Below, piece after piece: positions 44,540-53,752 of a stretch of 64,000 nt of DNA. The position numbers were made by a program, and so were the translations under genes. Under the pieces are notes generated by a model. The model saw nothing but the letters and a program-made list of their open reading frames with translations. It was not told the origin of the DNA and did not search any database. The DNA lies in contig NZ_JACHOV010000002.1 in NCBI RefSeq assembly GCF_014200045.1, positions 248,001 to 312,000 on the forward strand, in the 5' to 3' direction. This DNA is from Rhizorhapis suberifaciens. GTDB taxonomy: Bacteria; Pseudomonadota; Alphaproteobacteria; Sphingomonadales; Sphingomonadaceae. How positions within the stretch are numbered: position 1 is the stretch's first letter; the number at the start of each line of letters is the position of its first letter.

Positions 44540-46372
44540 TCAGAAATCCTCCCATTCGTCTTCCTGCGTCTTCAGCGCCAGGTTTCCGTGTTGCCTTGGC
44601 AAAGCGGCCTTAGCCGCCGGTTTCGGCTGAGACTGCCTTTCGGCCCGGCCCAGTTCGAAGAAAGACAGTTGTTCAAACAACCGCTCGGTCTCGGCGGACA
44701 GGTTGCGTGCGCCGGCAGTGCTTTCTTCCACCATCGCTGCATTTTGTTGCGTGACCGTATCCATGGACGCGACCGTCGCGCTGATCTCGTGAAGACCGCT
44801 TGCCTGTTGTTCGGCGGCTGTGGCGATTTCTTCCATCAAGCCTGACACGTGCGTCACTTCAGCCACGATCTGCTTCAGTGCCTCGCCCGAATTCTCCACC
44901 AGCGCTACGCCGTTAGCAACTTGCGCGCCGGACGTGGCCACGAGGCCACGGATCTTGGCTGCTGCCTCCGCGGAACCCTGCGCAAGCAGGCGTACTTCCG
45001 CAGCGACAACGCCAAAGCCCGCACCCGCATCGCCCGCCCGCGCTGCCTCCACGCCGGCGTTCAGGGCCAGCAGGTTGGTCTGGAAGGCGAGGGCGTCGAT
45101 GGTCGAGATGATAGCGTTCATTTCGTTGCTCGACGCTTCGATATGACGCATTGCCTCGATCGCATGCTTGGCAGTGGCGTCCACCTGTTCGGCCGATTTG
45201 CGGGCATTACCCACGCGAACGCTGGTCTGGCGGGCGTTGTCGGCAGCCAGTTTGACCGACGATGTGAACTGCTCAAGCGTTGTTGAGGTGCGTGCCAGCG
45301 ATTCGGCCTGCCGTTCCGTCCGGCGCGACAGGTCGTCAGAAGCCTGGGCGATCTCGCCTGTCCCGATGCGAATGGTGTTGCAGCCATCGACGATCTCGCT
45401 CAGCGCGGCAAGAAGATGGCTGACCGCCTCATTGAAATCGACATGCAGCTTAGCAAGCGGACCCGACGCATTGTCCGACACCTTGTAGGTAAGGTCGCCT
45501 TGCGCCAGAGCCGACAATCCAGCGCCGATGGCGTCGATTGTAGCCTGAGTCTGGCGATTGCGTTCCAGTTCCGCTTCGGCGCGCTCCTTGTCGGCGGCGA
45601 ACAGTGCCTTGAAGCTGTCCAACGCTTTGGCCAGCTGGCCAATTTCGTCGCTGCGTTCCCTGCCGGGGACCTCGACGTCGAGGTCGCCGTCAACGACCCG
45701 CGAAATCACCTGGCTCATACGTTTCAGCGGATGCGCAATGATTCGCATCATCAGCCCGCTGAGCAGGAAGGACAGGATCAGGGCGGCGCCGAGCGAAGCA
45801 AGAATCATTGTCCGCGACTTTTTGAAGATCGCATCGCTTTCCGCGGAGTTGGCGTTGCCAGCCTTCACGTTCAAATCGACGAGCTGGAGAATATCGTCTT
45901 CGACCATGTAGAACATGTCGAGCGCTTCGCCCTTGAACAGCTCAGTGGCACCCGCGGTGTCGCCGGCATTGGACAAAGCGACCATTTGCCCGGTCAACTT
46001 GCCATATTGGGCCCAGTTGATCGTCACATTGCTGTAGAGCGCCTTCTGCTCCGGAGTGGCCACGTGGGGCTTGTAGTCGTTCAATAGTCCCGAAATAGCC
46101 GTACTGGCGTTTTTCAGCTGAATTTCGGCCTTACGCATGCTGCCCGGATCGCTGGCCATAACGACGCCGCTCTGCGCAATCCGATATTGAGACGTGTACG
46201 CGTGCAGATCACCAATGAGCTGCGTCGCCGGAAGCCAGCGTGTCCGCATTTGCGCCGACAATTCGTTTACTTCCGCGATCTTGATGACCGCGAAAACCCC
46301 GGTCCCGGCGATCATGGCCAGAAGACCGGCAAAGGCCAGCATCATCTTGGCTGATATGCTTAGATTTTTCAT
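44540..46372 (-). CDS. Methyl-accepting chemotaxis protein
   Basis: 610 residues: TM1 near residue 10-30, a periplasmic four-helix-bundle sensor of about 150 residues, TM2 (ILASLGAALILSFLLSGLMM), HAMP and a long methylation/signalling domain with the tip GVEAARAGDAGAGFGVVAAE. The C-terminus EDEWEDF is a CheR/CheB-docking pentapeptide type (xWxxF). The ligand is unknown. The sigma-54 activator gene is divergent, about 310 bases away. Confidence 0.93.
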   Translation of the reverse strand: MKNLSISAKMMLAFAGLLAMIAGTGVFAVIKIAEVNELSAQMRTRWLPATQLIGDLHAYTSQYRIAQSGVVMASDPGSMRKAEIQLKNASTAISGLLNDYKPHVATPEQKALYSNVTINWAQYGKLTGQMVALSNAGDTAGATELFKGEALDMFYMVEDDILQLVDLNVKAGNANSAESDAIFKKSRTMILASLGAALILSFLLSGLMMRIIAHPLKRMSQVISRVVDGDLDVEVPGRERSDEIGQLAKALDSFKALFAADKERAEAELERNRQTQATIDAIGAGLSALAQGDLTYKVSDNASGPLAKLHVDFNEAVSHLLAALSEIVDGCNTIRIGTGEIAQASDDLSRRTERQAESLARTSTTLEQFTSSVKLAADNARQTSVRVGNARKSAEQVDATAKHAIEAMRHIEASSNEMNAIISTIDALAFQTNLLALNAGVEAARAGDAGAGFGVVAAEVRLLAQGSAEAAAKIRGLVATSGAQVANGVALVENSGEALKQIVAEVTHVSGLMEEIATAAEQQASGLHEISATVASMDTVTQQNAAMVEESTAGARNLSAETERLFEQLSFFELGRAERQSQPKPAAKAALPRQHGNLALKTQEDEWEDF

Positions 46373-46682
46373 TGGGAAGCCCTCTTGCCCTTTTCTCCTG
46401 GCGGTAGAACGGCTGACAGCCCGGCGGATTAAATGGAAAATTCAAAGTGCGCGGCGCAGGTGAAGCGCTTGGTCATCGCAATGACAAATTATGGTCTTCG
46501 AATAGACTAATAACCCGCCTGAATGGCTTCATCCCGCCGTGCGTTTGCACATCTGCACGCCCAACCGCGCACAGAGCGGCTACAAAGCGGTTGCAAACAA
46601 ACAGTTTTTCGGGATGTTGGACGACGAGTGTGTCCGCAACAGTTTTCGATGCGAGCATGCAGGGGGCAAATATAATTCTCAC
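46373..46682. other. 310-base divergent intergenic region
   Basis: Separates the chemoreceptor and the sigma-54 activator genes. AT-rich spots near 46480-46510 and TATAATT just before the activator start could be promoter elements, but no clear -35/-10 pair or sigma-54 box was identified. No gene seen. Confidence 0.4.
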
Positions 46683-47738
46683 ATGACGATATCTTGGAAA
46701 CCAGATGCGGTGGCGGGGGCGTCACTGGACCAGATTGTGATAGGCGAGAGTGAAGCGATTTGCAGGGTCAGGGAATTGATCCGGCAAGTTGCGGCTTCCG
46801 ATGCCTCTGTGATGATCACAGGACCATCGGGTAGCGGCAAGGAAATCGTCGCCAACGCCATTCATCACGAAAGCCTGAGGGCACGAAACCGATTCATCGC
46901 CGTCAATTGCGGCGCAATTCCACGTGATCTGCTGGAATCAGAGTTGTTTGGACATGAAAAGGGCAGCTTCACCGGCGCTATCGCGCAGCGGCGGGGCCGC
47001 TTCGAGGACGCGCATAAGGGAACGCTTTTTCTAGACGAGATCGGCGATATGCCGCCGGAAATGCAGGTAAAGCTGCTCAGAGTTCTGGAATCCCGCCAAG
47101 TCGAGCGAGTGGGCGGCAGCGGCTCGATCGACGTCGACACGCGGATTATTTCGGCCACACACCAGAATCTGGAAGACCGGATCGAACGCGGATTGTTCCG
47201 GGAGGACCTGTTTTACCGCCTTGGCGTCTTTCCCATTCAACTCCCTCCGCTCAAAGACCGTCCGGAGGACATAGCGCCCCTGATAAAATTCTTCCTGCGC
47301 CGGATGTGCGCGCCTGACACCGTTCTAGGCTTTACGCCTGGCGCCATGGCGCGGCTCCTCATGCATGAATGGCGGGGCAATGTGCGTGAGCTTCGCAATG
47401 TTGTGGAGCGGGCCATCATCCTTTTTCCCAACATGCAGATTAGCTCCGATCAGGTCGATACCCTCTTCCGTCGCCGCTACAGCAACGCGCCGACCACCCA
47501 GAGCGCGGCCGAACCGTCACGTTATAGCGCTACGACGTCTGACTGCGCTCTGGATGACAAGGGCATCGACCTTAAGCAGCATCTCGCCGATATCGAGCGG
47601 CAATATATCGAAGCCGCGCTTGCGAAGGCGGAAGGCGTGATAGCTGATGCCGCGCGCCTGCTGTCGATGCAGCGGACCACATTCATCGAAAAAATGAAAC
47701 GGCTGGATGTTCAAAAGGAAGTTCGATTGGTCGCCTGA
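46683..47738 (+). CDS. Sigma-54-dependent activator without receiver domain (FleQ-like)
   Basis: 351 residues: a central AAA+ domain with Walker A (GPSGSGKE, residues 47-54), GSFTGA (94-99, the RpoN contact loop, usually GAFTGA) and Walker B LFLDEIGDM, then a C-terminal Fis-type HTH (KAEGVIADAARLLSMQRTTF). It lacks the N-terminal receiver of NtrC types. Flagellar regulators of the FleQ/FlbD group resemble it; the target genes are not here. The frame is open upstream, but the ATG at 46683 begins the conserved region. Confidence 0.85.
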   Translation: MTISWKPDAVAGASLDQIVIGESEAICRVRELIRQVAASDASVMITGPSGSGKEIVANAIHHESLRARNRFIAVNCGAIPRDLLESELFGHEKGSFTGAIAQRRGRFEDAHKGTLFLDEIGDMPPEMQVKLLRVLESRQVERVGGSGSIDVDTRIISATHQNLEDRIERGLFREDLFYRLGVFPIQLPPLKDRPEDIAPLIKFFLRRMCAPDTVLGFTPGAMARLLMHEWRGNVRELRNVVERAIILFPNMQISSDQVDTLFRRRYSNAPTTQSAAEPSRYSATTSDCALDDKGIDLKQHLADIERQYIEAALAKAEGVIADAARLLSMQRTTFIEKMKRLDVQKEVRLVA

Positions 47739-47833
47739 GGTCATCCGGCCGTGAGCGCAGTCTAGGGACGCTGGCCAGGTTCAACCATGTCTCGACGTCG
47801 CTCGACAAGAACGGGGTGAGTAGTCCGAGATAA

Positions 47834-48259
47834 TCATGCTGTAGCTGTCGCTGAAAGCTCCACAATGCGCTCAAACTCCTTTGCTGTCAGGGGGGCGACC
47901 GACAACCGTCCCTGACGCAGCGTTTTCATGTCGGCCAGCGCAGCATCGGCCTTCATCTCCTTTAGCGACACGCCCCTTGGCAGCTTCTTTTTGGGGGCGA
48001 CGTGGACTGCCACCCACCTCCCGGAATCATCGGTGCTGTCGGGTTTCGCTTCTTCAACAACTTCCATTATGCCGACGGCCTCCAGCCCCGTCTGGCTATG
48101 GTAGAAGAGCGCAAGATCACCCTTCTTCATCGCCTTCATGTTGTTTGCGGCCTGAGCGTTGCGAACGCCATCCCATTCGGCCTTGCCCTTTGCGACCAGA
48201 TCGTCCCAGGAAAAGCAGTCCGGTTCGGACTTCATCAGCCAATATCGATGTTCGCTCAT
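47834..48259 (-). CDS. EVE-domain protein
   Basis: 141 residues of the EVE family (thymocyte nuclear protein 1-like): YWLMKSEPDCFSWDDL, RNAQAANNMKAMKKGDLALF and GLEAVGIMEVV are hallmarks. EVE domains bind modified bases in DNA or RNA in other systems; target unknown. The start at 48259 has GGAGG 8 bases upstream, favouring it over the in-frame ATG at 48286. Confidence 0.88.
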   Translation of the reverse strand: MSEHRYWLMKSEPDCFSWDDLVAKGKAEWDGVRNAQAANNMKAMKKGDLALFYHSQTGLEAVGIMEVVEEAKPDSTDDSGRWVAVHVAPKKKLPRGVSLKEMKADAALADMKTLRQGRLSVAPLTAKEFERIVELSATATA

Positions 48260-48336
48260 TGCGCTCGCCTCCATATCTGCCGACATAATCTATCGGCATT
48301 TTCCATTACGAGATAGCGCAAGTAGAAGGAGCCTGT

Positions 48337-49281
48337 ATGTCGCCCGTGATTCTTGAACAGGTTCCCGCCCTTTCCATGGCGGAGGGAGCTACTCCTGAGT
48401 TCGCCCGCGTTCTCGGGGCATCTTTCGAGCGTTTCGGCTTTGCGATGGTATGCGATCATGGCCTGGCCCCAGTGTTGGTCGAGCAGGGCTGGGCGATGGC
48501 AAAGGCCTTCTTCGCATTGCCCGATGCGGTGAAGCGCCACTACCATATTTCCGGCGGTGGCGGACAACGCGGCTATACGCCTTTCGGGACGGAAATCGCA
48601 AAGAATGCCAATGAGAACGACCTGAAGGAATTTTGGCATATCGGGCGGGATCTATCTGCAGGACATCCGTTTTCGGATCGAATGCCGGGGAATGTCTGGC
48701 CCGCGGAGATGCCGGATTTCCAAACCTGCATGCAGCAGCTTTTCAGGGACTTCGATCGGGTCGGAGGACAACTTCTTTCAGCCATTGCGCTTTATCTAGG
48801 GCTGCCGGCCCATTGGTTTGAAGATGCCGTGCGCGATGGCAACAGCATATTGCGGCTTCTGCATTATCCGCCGATCTCATCAGATGCCAAAGGCATGAGA
48901 GCTGGCGCGCATGAGGATATCAATCTCATCACCTTGTTGCTGGGCGCCGAGGAGGCTGGCCTGGAACTGCTCGATCGCGGCGGGAATTGGCTTTCAGTCA
49001 ACCCGCCCGCCGGAGCATTGGTGGTGAATGTTGGCGACATGCTTCAGCGCCTTACCAATCATCGTCTGCCATCCACTACGCATCGCGTTTCAAATCCGCC
49101 GTCCGAACGCCGCAGCCATTCGCGTTATTCCATGCCATTTTTCCTGCACCTGCGGCCGGATTTCCTGATTGAGACCATGGCGGAGTGCATTGATGAAGGC
49201 CACCCTGACCGCTACCCTCAGCCGATCACGGCCGATGCTTATCTCATGGAGCGGTTGCGGGAGATCGGTCTTGTCACCTGA
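48337..49281 (+). CDS. Isopenicillin N synthase-like 2OG-Fe(II) oxygenase
   Basis: 314 residues of the IPNS/2-oxoglutarate oxygenase family. The DIOX_N region is at the N-terminus (FERFGFAMVCDHGL). Fe ligands sit in GAHEDINLITLLLG (H-x-D) and TTHRVSNP (H), with Arg in RSHSRYSMPFFL. It probably hydroxylates or desaturates a small substrate. No beta-lactam gene is nearby. Confidence 0.84.
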   Translation: MSPVILEQVPALSMAEGATPEFARVLGASFERFGFAMVCDHGLAPVLVEQGWAMAKAFFALPDAVKRHYHISGGGGQRGYTPFGTEIAKNANENDLKEFWHIGRDLSAGHPFSDRMPGNVWPAEMPDFQTCMQQLFRDFDRVGGQLLSAIALYLGLPAHWFEDAVRDGNSILRLLHYPPISSDAKGMRAGAHEDINLITLLLGAEEAGLELLDRGGNWLSVNPPAGALVVNVGDMLQRLTNHRLPSTTHRVSNPPSERRSHSRYSMPFFLHLRPDFLIETMAECIDEGHPDRYPQPITADAYLMERLREIGLVT

Positions 49282-49346
49282 TCTTTTTTGCGGTTCGGCA
49301 ATCATTATTTCCAGATTGGTAACCAGCGTTGGGCCAATGCGTGGCT

Positions 49347-50376
49347 ATGACATTGGTTTTGCAGCCAAAGCAGCGATTGCAGGAACTGGACGCGTTGCGC
49401 GGGCTGGCGGCACTGGCTGTGGTGATTTTCCACTACAGCGTTCGTTTCCATCAGCTATTCCCCTCGGTCGGGCATGTGCCTTTCGCCTTTGCTGGAGGTA
49501 ACTACCGAGTCTATCTTTTCTTTGCCATTTCCGGGTTCGCGATCTTCTTCACGCTGGAAAAGGTGAAGTCGGCTGGAGACTTCGTCATTGCACGGGCGGC
49601 GCGCCTTTATCCCGCTTATTGGACGGCCATATTATTGACGCTGGCGGCTGAATATCTCGGTGATATCAGGGCGCTTGAAATTCCCTACTCCGCGGTTGCG
49701 GCTAACTTCACGATGTTTCAGGGCTTCGCATTCCTGCCCGCCGTCGATGGAGCTTATTGGACGCTGACGGTCGAACTGGCCTTTTATATGTGCATTTGCC
49801 CTATGGACGGCATGCGGTCTTCAGCGGATGGAATGGTTGCTTGCCGGCTGGTTGGTGGCCAAATGGCTGTGGTGGGCAATGCCGGAAATTCCTGAGCGTA
49901 TCGTGATGATTTTGCTGCTGCGCTATGTTTGCTTTTTTGGCATTGGCATCATCGCTTATCGGATCTGGTCCGGCAAGCGGAGCTGGGCTCAGCAAGTCCC
50001 CATTCTGGGGCTGCTGTTATTTACCTGCTTCAAGCTCGATGGCGTTGATCTGTCTTTGATCGCCGTGGCGCTGATAGCGCTTTTCTTCGCCTTGTTGAAG
50101 GGATGGCTTCAGTTCCTTTGCCTGCGTCCGCTATTATGGCTCGGAACCATTTCCTATTCACTCTACCTCGTCCACCAGCATATCGGCTTCGTCATCATGT
50201 TGAAGGCGGACGCGATGGGATTGGCGCCAGGCTGTGGTTTTGGACTGGCGATTGCAGTGGCGCTGACTCTCGCGTTGATGATCAACCGCCTGGTCGAGCA
50301 ACCCGCCAATCGTCTGATCCGCCGATGGTGGAAGCAACGGAGCCTGCGGAGAGCGGATCTGGCCCCTGCGGCTTGA
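49347..50376 (+). pseudogene. Acyltransferase 3 family protein, frameshifted
   Basis: Two frames together make one acyltransferase 3 protein of about 340 residues. The first (49347-49787) has ELDALRGLAALAVVIFHYSV and the VEL motif WTLTVELAFY; the second continues from ALWTACGLQRMEWLL to the C-terminal helices and RLVEQPANRLIRRW. The switch is by one base near 49788, after FY. A sequencing error or a real pseudogene are both possible; the intact protein would acylate a surface polysaccharide or small molecule at the inner membrane. Confidence 0.82.
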
Positions 50377-50377
50377 T

Positions 50378-50800
50378 TCAGACCAGAACCGCTTCTCCGG
50401 CTTCTTCGCGAATGACTTTACCTGCCGCAGCTTGGTGAATCAGGCGAATAAGGTCGTTGGCGGCGCTGAAGATGTGGGATTTGTTGAAACAGGCTGCCGC
50501 ACCGCGCTCAAGGCATTCGGCACGAATGCGTTCGCCCCGGACTGCCAGGCTGGAAAGCATGATCACCGGGCGACGTTTCCTTGCGATGATCCGGTCAAGC
50601 AGTTCCAGCCCATCCATGCCCGGCATCTTGATGTCCAGGGTTATGACGTCGGGGTTGGTGATCGCGATCAAATGCTCCGCCCGCTCTGCATTGGAGGCGA
50701 TGCCGACAATATCAAGTCGCCGGTCCTGTTCCAGCACCGTTTCAATCATGGCCCTGATCGTTACCGAATCGTCCACTACCAATATGCGTGTGCGTTTCAT
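50378..50800 (-). CDS. Single-domain response regulator (CheB receiver-like)
   Basis: 140 residues, a receiver domain with VVDDSVTIR at the N-terminus (the acidic pair), the phosphorylation Asp in ITLDIKMPGMDGL and a conserved Lys in CFNKSHIF. The SSL in VIMLSSLAVRGE is characteristic of CheB-type receivers, but no methylesterase domain follows. A chemotaxis or stress-signalling role is inferred. Convergent with the frameshifted acyltransferase gene, with a 1-base gap. Confidence 0.8.
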   Translation of the reverse strand: MKRTRILVVDDSVTIRAMIETVLEQDRRLDIVGIASNAERAEHLIAITNPDVITLDIKMPGMDGLELLDRIIARKRRPVIMLSSLAVRGERIRAECLERGAAACFNKSHIFSAANDLIRLIHQAAAGKVIREEAGEAVLV

Positions 50801-50983
50801 GTCAGCCTCTTTGTGGTCCGCCTCATAAACGAGGCATGCTGTGCGCCATGCAAACGACGGATGGGGACTTTGTTTTAATCGCCGTGCAGAAGGCGCGGAT
50901 TACCGAGAGTCCGGCCCACTCCCCAACTTGTCCATGCAATGCTATGGTCATCAGCTATTGGCATCGACAAACAGGTGCGGGCA

Positions 50984-51898
50984 ATGATGGGGACGGACCG
51001 GTCCTTTCATTTCAAAGCGAGCGACAAGAGCGCGCAAGGTGCGATCAGACGCGTTGCTCTAGGGCAGATTGACTCTGCCCTGGATGAGATCGGCAATAGC
51101 GATCTGACTTCTGAAAAAATCGTCCATCAAGTGCGAAAGCGCTGCAAGAAAGTGCGGGCCTTGATCCGGCTGGTGCGACCGGGATTTGCCGAATATGAAC
51201 ACGAAAATGCCAGCTTTCGCGATTTGGCGAGAACTTTGGGCGGTTTTCGCGATCAGGATGTGCTGATCCAGACCTGCGACAAAATCATGGCGCATTATGT
51301 CAAGGATGCAGATGACGACGCCATGGCATGTGTGCGCGAAAGGCTAGTTGCAGATAGACGACAGCTTGACCCTGGCGCTCCCGAAGAAATATTTGCGGCC
51401 TTCCGCAGCGGCATGACGCAAGCGCGGCAACGGGTGCAGATGTGGGTGGTCGAGGGCCATGGATATGCCGCATTTTCAGGAGGGCTGGCCCAAGTGCTAA
51501 GGCGCGCTCACAAGGCGATGGATGAGGCGAAATCCCATGCTATGCCGGAGCCGATGCATGAGTGGCGCAAAGCGGTGAAGTATCATGGCTATCATGCGCG
51601 GCTGCTACGCGAAATATGGCCTGAGGCGATGCTGTCCAATATAACGCTGACCTCGCAGCTGGCAGAGTTGCTGGGCGATTATCACGATCTCGCGGTGCTG
51701 CAACGAAGCTTGGCTGAGCAGCCGGAGCATTATGGCGGCGTGGAAGTCACACGATTGATTGGCGGCTTGGCGGACCGCCGCAAGAAAGAATTGGCGCAGG
51801 ATGCCTTCCGACAAGGTGCGTTATTGTTCGCGGAACGTCCAACAGCGCTTGCGAGACGCTGGGGCTGCTATTGGCAAATATGGCGTGGGGGAGATTGA
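50984..51898 (+). CDS. CHAD-domain protein
   Basis: 304 residues, all alpha-helical, with the conserved histidine/lysine/arginine patches of CHAD: HQVRKRCKKVRALIRLVR, RTLGGFRDQDVLI and HEWRKAVKYHGYHARLL. CHAD domains bind polyphosphate. The ATG at 50984 gives the family N-terminus FHFKASDK. CYTH follows after 8 bases, so the two halves usually fused in CYTH-CHAD proteins are separate here. Confidence 0.85.
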   Translation: MMGTDRSFHFKASDKSAQGAIRRVALGQIDSALDEIGNSDLTSEKIVHQVRKRCKKVRALIRLVRPGFAEYEHENASFRDLARTLGGFRDQDVLIQTCDKIMAHYVKDADDDAMACVRERLVADRRQLDPGAPEEIFAAFRSGMTQARQRVQMWVVEGHGYAAFSGGLAQVLRRAHKAMDEAKSHAMPEPMHEWRKAVKYHGYHARLLREIWPEAMLSNITLTSQLAELLGDYHDLAVLQRSLAEQPEHYGGVEVTRLIGGLADRRKKELAQDAFRQGALLFAERPTALARRWGCYWQIWRGGD

Positions 51899-51906
51899 GC
51901 ACCCCC

Positions 51907-52386
51907 ATGGGACAGGAGATCGAGCGTAAGTTTCTGGTTTCGGGGGACGGTTGGCGCAGCGAACCGGGCAAAGAGACCGAGATCGTTCAAGGCTATATTG
52001 CGGTTGGCGATAAGGCGCAGGTGCGGGTTCGCATATTGAACGGCACATCAGCCGTGATCACGATCAAGGATTGCAAGCAAGAGCTTGTACGTCAGGAATT
52101 TGAATATCCCATTCCTTTGTCTGATGCGCGGGCCATGCTCGCGCTGCGCACCGGGAATCTCATTGAAAAGACGCGCAGGCGCATTCAACGGGATGGCGTT
52201 TTGTGGGAGATCGACTGTTTCCGCGGCGAACTCGACGGCCTAATCCTGGCCGAAGTGGAATTGGATGTTCCTGAGAAGACAATCTCATTGCCTGATTGGC
52301 TCGGACGAGAGGTGACCGGGGACCCGAACTACTACAACGTCATGCTGGCGCTCGGTCCTGAAGCGATTCGGTTCAAGTCGGATTAA
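51907..52386 (+). CDS. CYTH-domain triphosphatase
   Basis: 159 residues of the triphosphate tunnel metalloenzyme (CYTH) fold. The N-terminal EIERKFLVSG carries the ExExK signature; GTSAVITIKDCKQ and LAEVELDVPEK provide further metal and phosphate-binding charges. It probably hydrolyses inorganic triphosphate or a polyphosphate-like substrate. It is encoded just after the CHAD gene, suggesting a functional unit on polyphosphate. The ATG at 51907 is preferred because upstream sequence overlaps the CHAD gene. Confidence 0.88.
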   Translation: MGQEIERKFLVSGDGWRSEPGKETEIVQGYIAVGDKAQVRVRILNGTSAVITIKDCKQELVRQEFEYPIPLSDARAMLALRTGNLIEKTRRRIQRDGVLWEIDCFRGELDGLILAEVELDVPEKTISLPDWLGREVTGDPNYYNVMLALGPEAIRFKSD

Positions 52387-52957
52387 CGGTCAGCCATCCC
52401 TGCAATTCCGCGATCATCCAGATGCCCAGCGCTAGAAACAGCGCCGCTGCGGCGAGGTGCATTACCCTCATCGGAATGCGTTTAACCAGGGTGTCCCCTA
52501 ATAGGACGGCAGGAACATTGGCGATCATCATGCCGAGGGTTGTGCCCGTGGTGACCCAGACGACGGAGCCGAATTGGGCCCCCAGTGCAATAGTGGCGAC
52601 CTGCGTCTTGTCGCCCATTTCCACGATGAAGAAGGCAATAAGGGTGGTGACGAACGCCCCGAAACGGGCTGGTTTGTTTCCGTCATCGTCCATCTTGTCG
52701 GGAATGAGCGTCCAGATCGCCATGGCGATGAAGCCTGCGGCGACCGCATAGCGGAATGCTTCGCTGTCCAGCAGGCTCGCGATCTGCTGTCCGGCGAGCG
52801 CGGCAAGGAAATGATTGGCAAGCGTTGCGCCCAATATTCCCAATGAAATGGGTAGGGGCTTGCGAAAACGGCTGGCGAGCAGGATCGCCAGCAATTGCGT
52901 CTTGTCACCCATTTCGGCGAGAGCGACAATCGCTGTTGAAGTGAGAAACGCATCCAT
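52373..52957 (-). CDS. GDT1/TMEM165 (UPF0016) family cation exporter
   Basis: 194 residues with six helices arranged as two repeats, each with the family motif EMGDKTQ (ALAEMGDKTQLLAILLA and VEMGDKTQVATIALG). Members export Mn2+ (sometimes Ca2+). Only 23 bases separate it from the precorrin-2 dehydrogenase start upstream, so there is no room for a yybP-ykoY riboswitch. It overlaps the CYTH gene by 14 bases tail to tail. Confidence 0.88.
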   Translation of the reverse strand: MDAFLTSTAIVALAEMGDKTQLLAILLASRFRKPLPISLGILGATLANHFLAALAGQQIASLLDSEAFRYAVAAGFIAMAIWTLIPDKMDDDGNKPARFGAFVTTLIAFFIVEMGDKTQVATIALGAQFGSVVWVTTGTTLGMMIANVPAVLLGDTLVKRIPMRVMHLAAAALFLALGIWMIAELQGWLTVNPT

Positions 52958-52980
52958 CGGCGTCCGTTACAGCCGTCGCT

Positions 52981-53751
52981 TCAGACGCGCCATCCCAGAA
53001 AGAGCGACAGCCCCGGCTTGGGATGGGCCGGGGGAGCCGGCGTTTCCACCCGAGCCGCATCGGCGCGGGCGCGGTCGACGATGACCGCTGGAACGCCAGG
53101 AGCATAGTAAATCGTGTCGGCCCAGCCCAGCAGTCGCGCGGAACGGAGGGTGAGATCGTCGGGATCAGGCGAGGTAAGGACGATTTCGATCAGCTGTGGG
53201 ACTGTGGTTGTATCTGGCCGGGCAAGCCACTCCTGCACCGCTTCGGGCCTGTCGGGTGCAAAGGGATCAAGCGGTCCGCCAGGGCTCAGCGCCGCATCGA
53301 TGGCACGCCGCCGCTCGTTCGCATTGGGCCAGCGCGCCTTCATGGCTACCCTGGCACCACCTAACCTCCGCGCCAAAAGGCCAAGGCTCGTAGGCAGCAA
53401 ATTTTCCAGCCGCTGCCTGATCGTCTTCGCCAGCCCCGCCGAAGCGCCTCCGGTACCAATGGCGATCAGTACGGGATCGCGATCGATGATGGCCGGAAGG
53501 GTAAAGTCGCAATGATCCGGCCGATCCACCGCGTTCACCAATATGCCCCGCTTCTTCAGCTGGCCGATGACGGCCAGGGCGATCGCCTCGTCCTCGACCG
53601 CAACTATGGCTAGTTGCGCCTCGTCGGATTCACCGACAATGCGCGCGCCCGCCCGCTCCAGCAGCCGCGCCTTTGCCTGTGCTGCTTCGCCTTGGCCGAC
53701 CAGAATGACCGGTCGATCCTTCAGGCGAACATACAGCGGCAGGCTGTGCAT
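52981..53751 (-). CDS. Precorrin-2 dehydrogenase with vestigial SUMT half-domain
   Basis: 256 residues. The N-terminal Rossmann domain (PVILVGQGEAAQAKARLLER) and NAVDRPDHCDFTLPAI with IGTGGASAGLAKTIRQRLE match the precorrin-2 dehydrogenase/sirohydrochlorin ferrochelatase part of CysG. After about residue 188 a segment reads SPDPDDLTLRSARLLGWADT and PAVIVDRARADAAR, like the N-terminal quarter of uroporphyrinogen-III methyltransferase but with the glycine-rich SAM loop changed, ending after only about 50 residues. The enzyme would oxidise precorrin-2 for siroheme and draw on the same precursor as the cob operon. Confidence 0.85.
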   Translation of the reverse strand: MHSLPLYVRLKDRPVILVGQGEAAQAKARLLERAGARIVGESDEAQLAIVAVEDEAIALAVIGQLKKRGILVNAVDRPDHCDFTLPAIIDRDPVLIAIGTGGASAGLAKTIRQRLENLLPTSLGLLARRLGGARVAMKARWPNANERRRAIDAALSPGGPLDPFAPDRPEAVQEWLARPDTTTVPQLIEIVLTSPDPDDLTLRSARLLGWADTIYYAPGVPAVIVDRARADAARVETPAPPAHPKPGLSLFLGWRV

Positions 53752-53752
53752 C

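Noticed and set aside
52958-52980. Possible Mn2+ riboswitch upstream of the GDT1-type exporter
   Set aside because: Only 23 bases separate it from the neighbouring gene.
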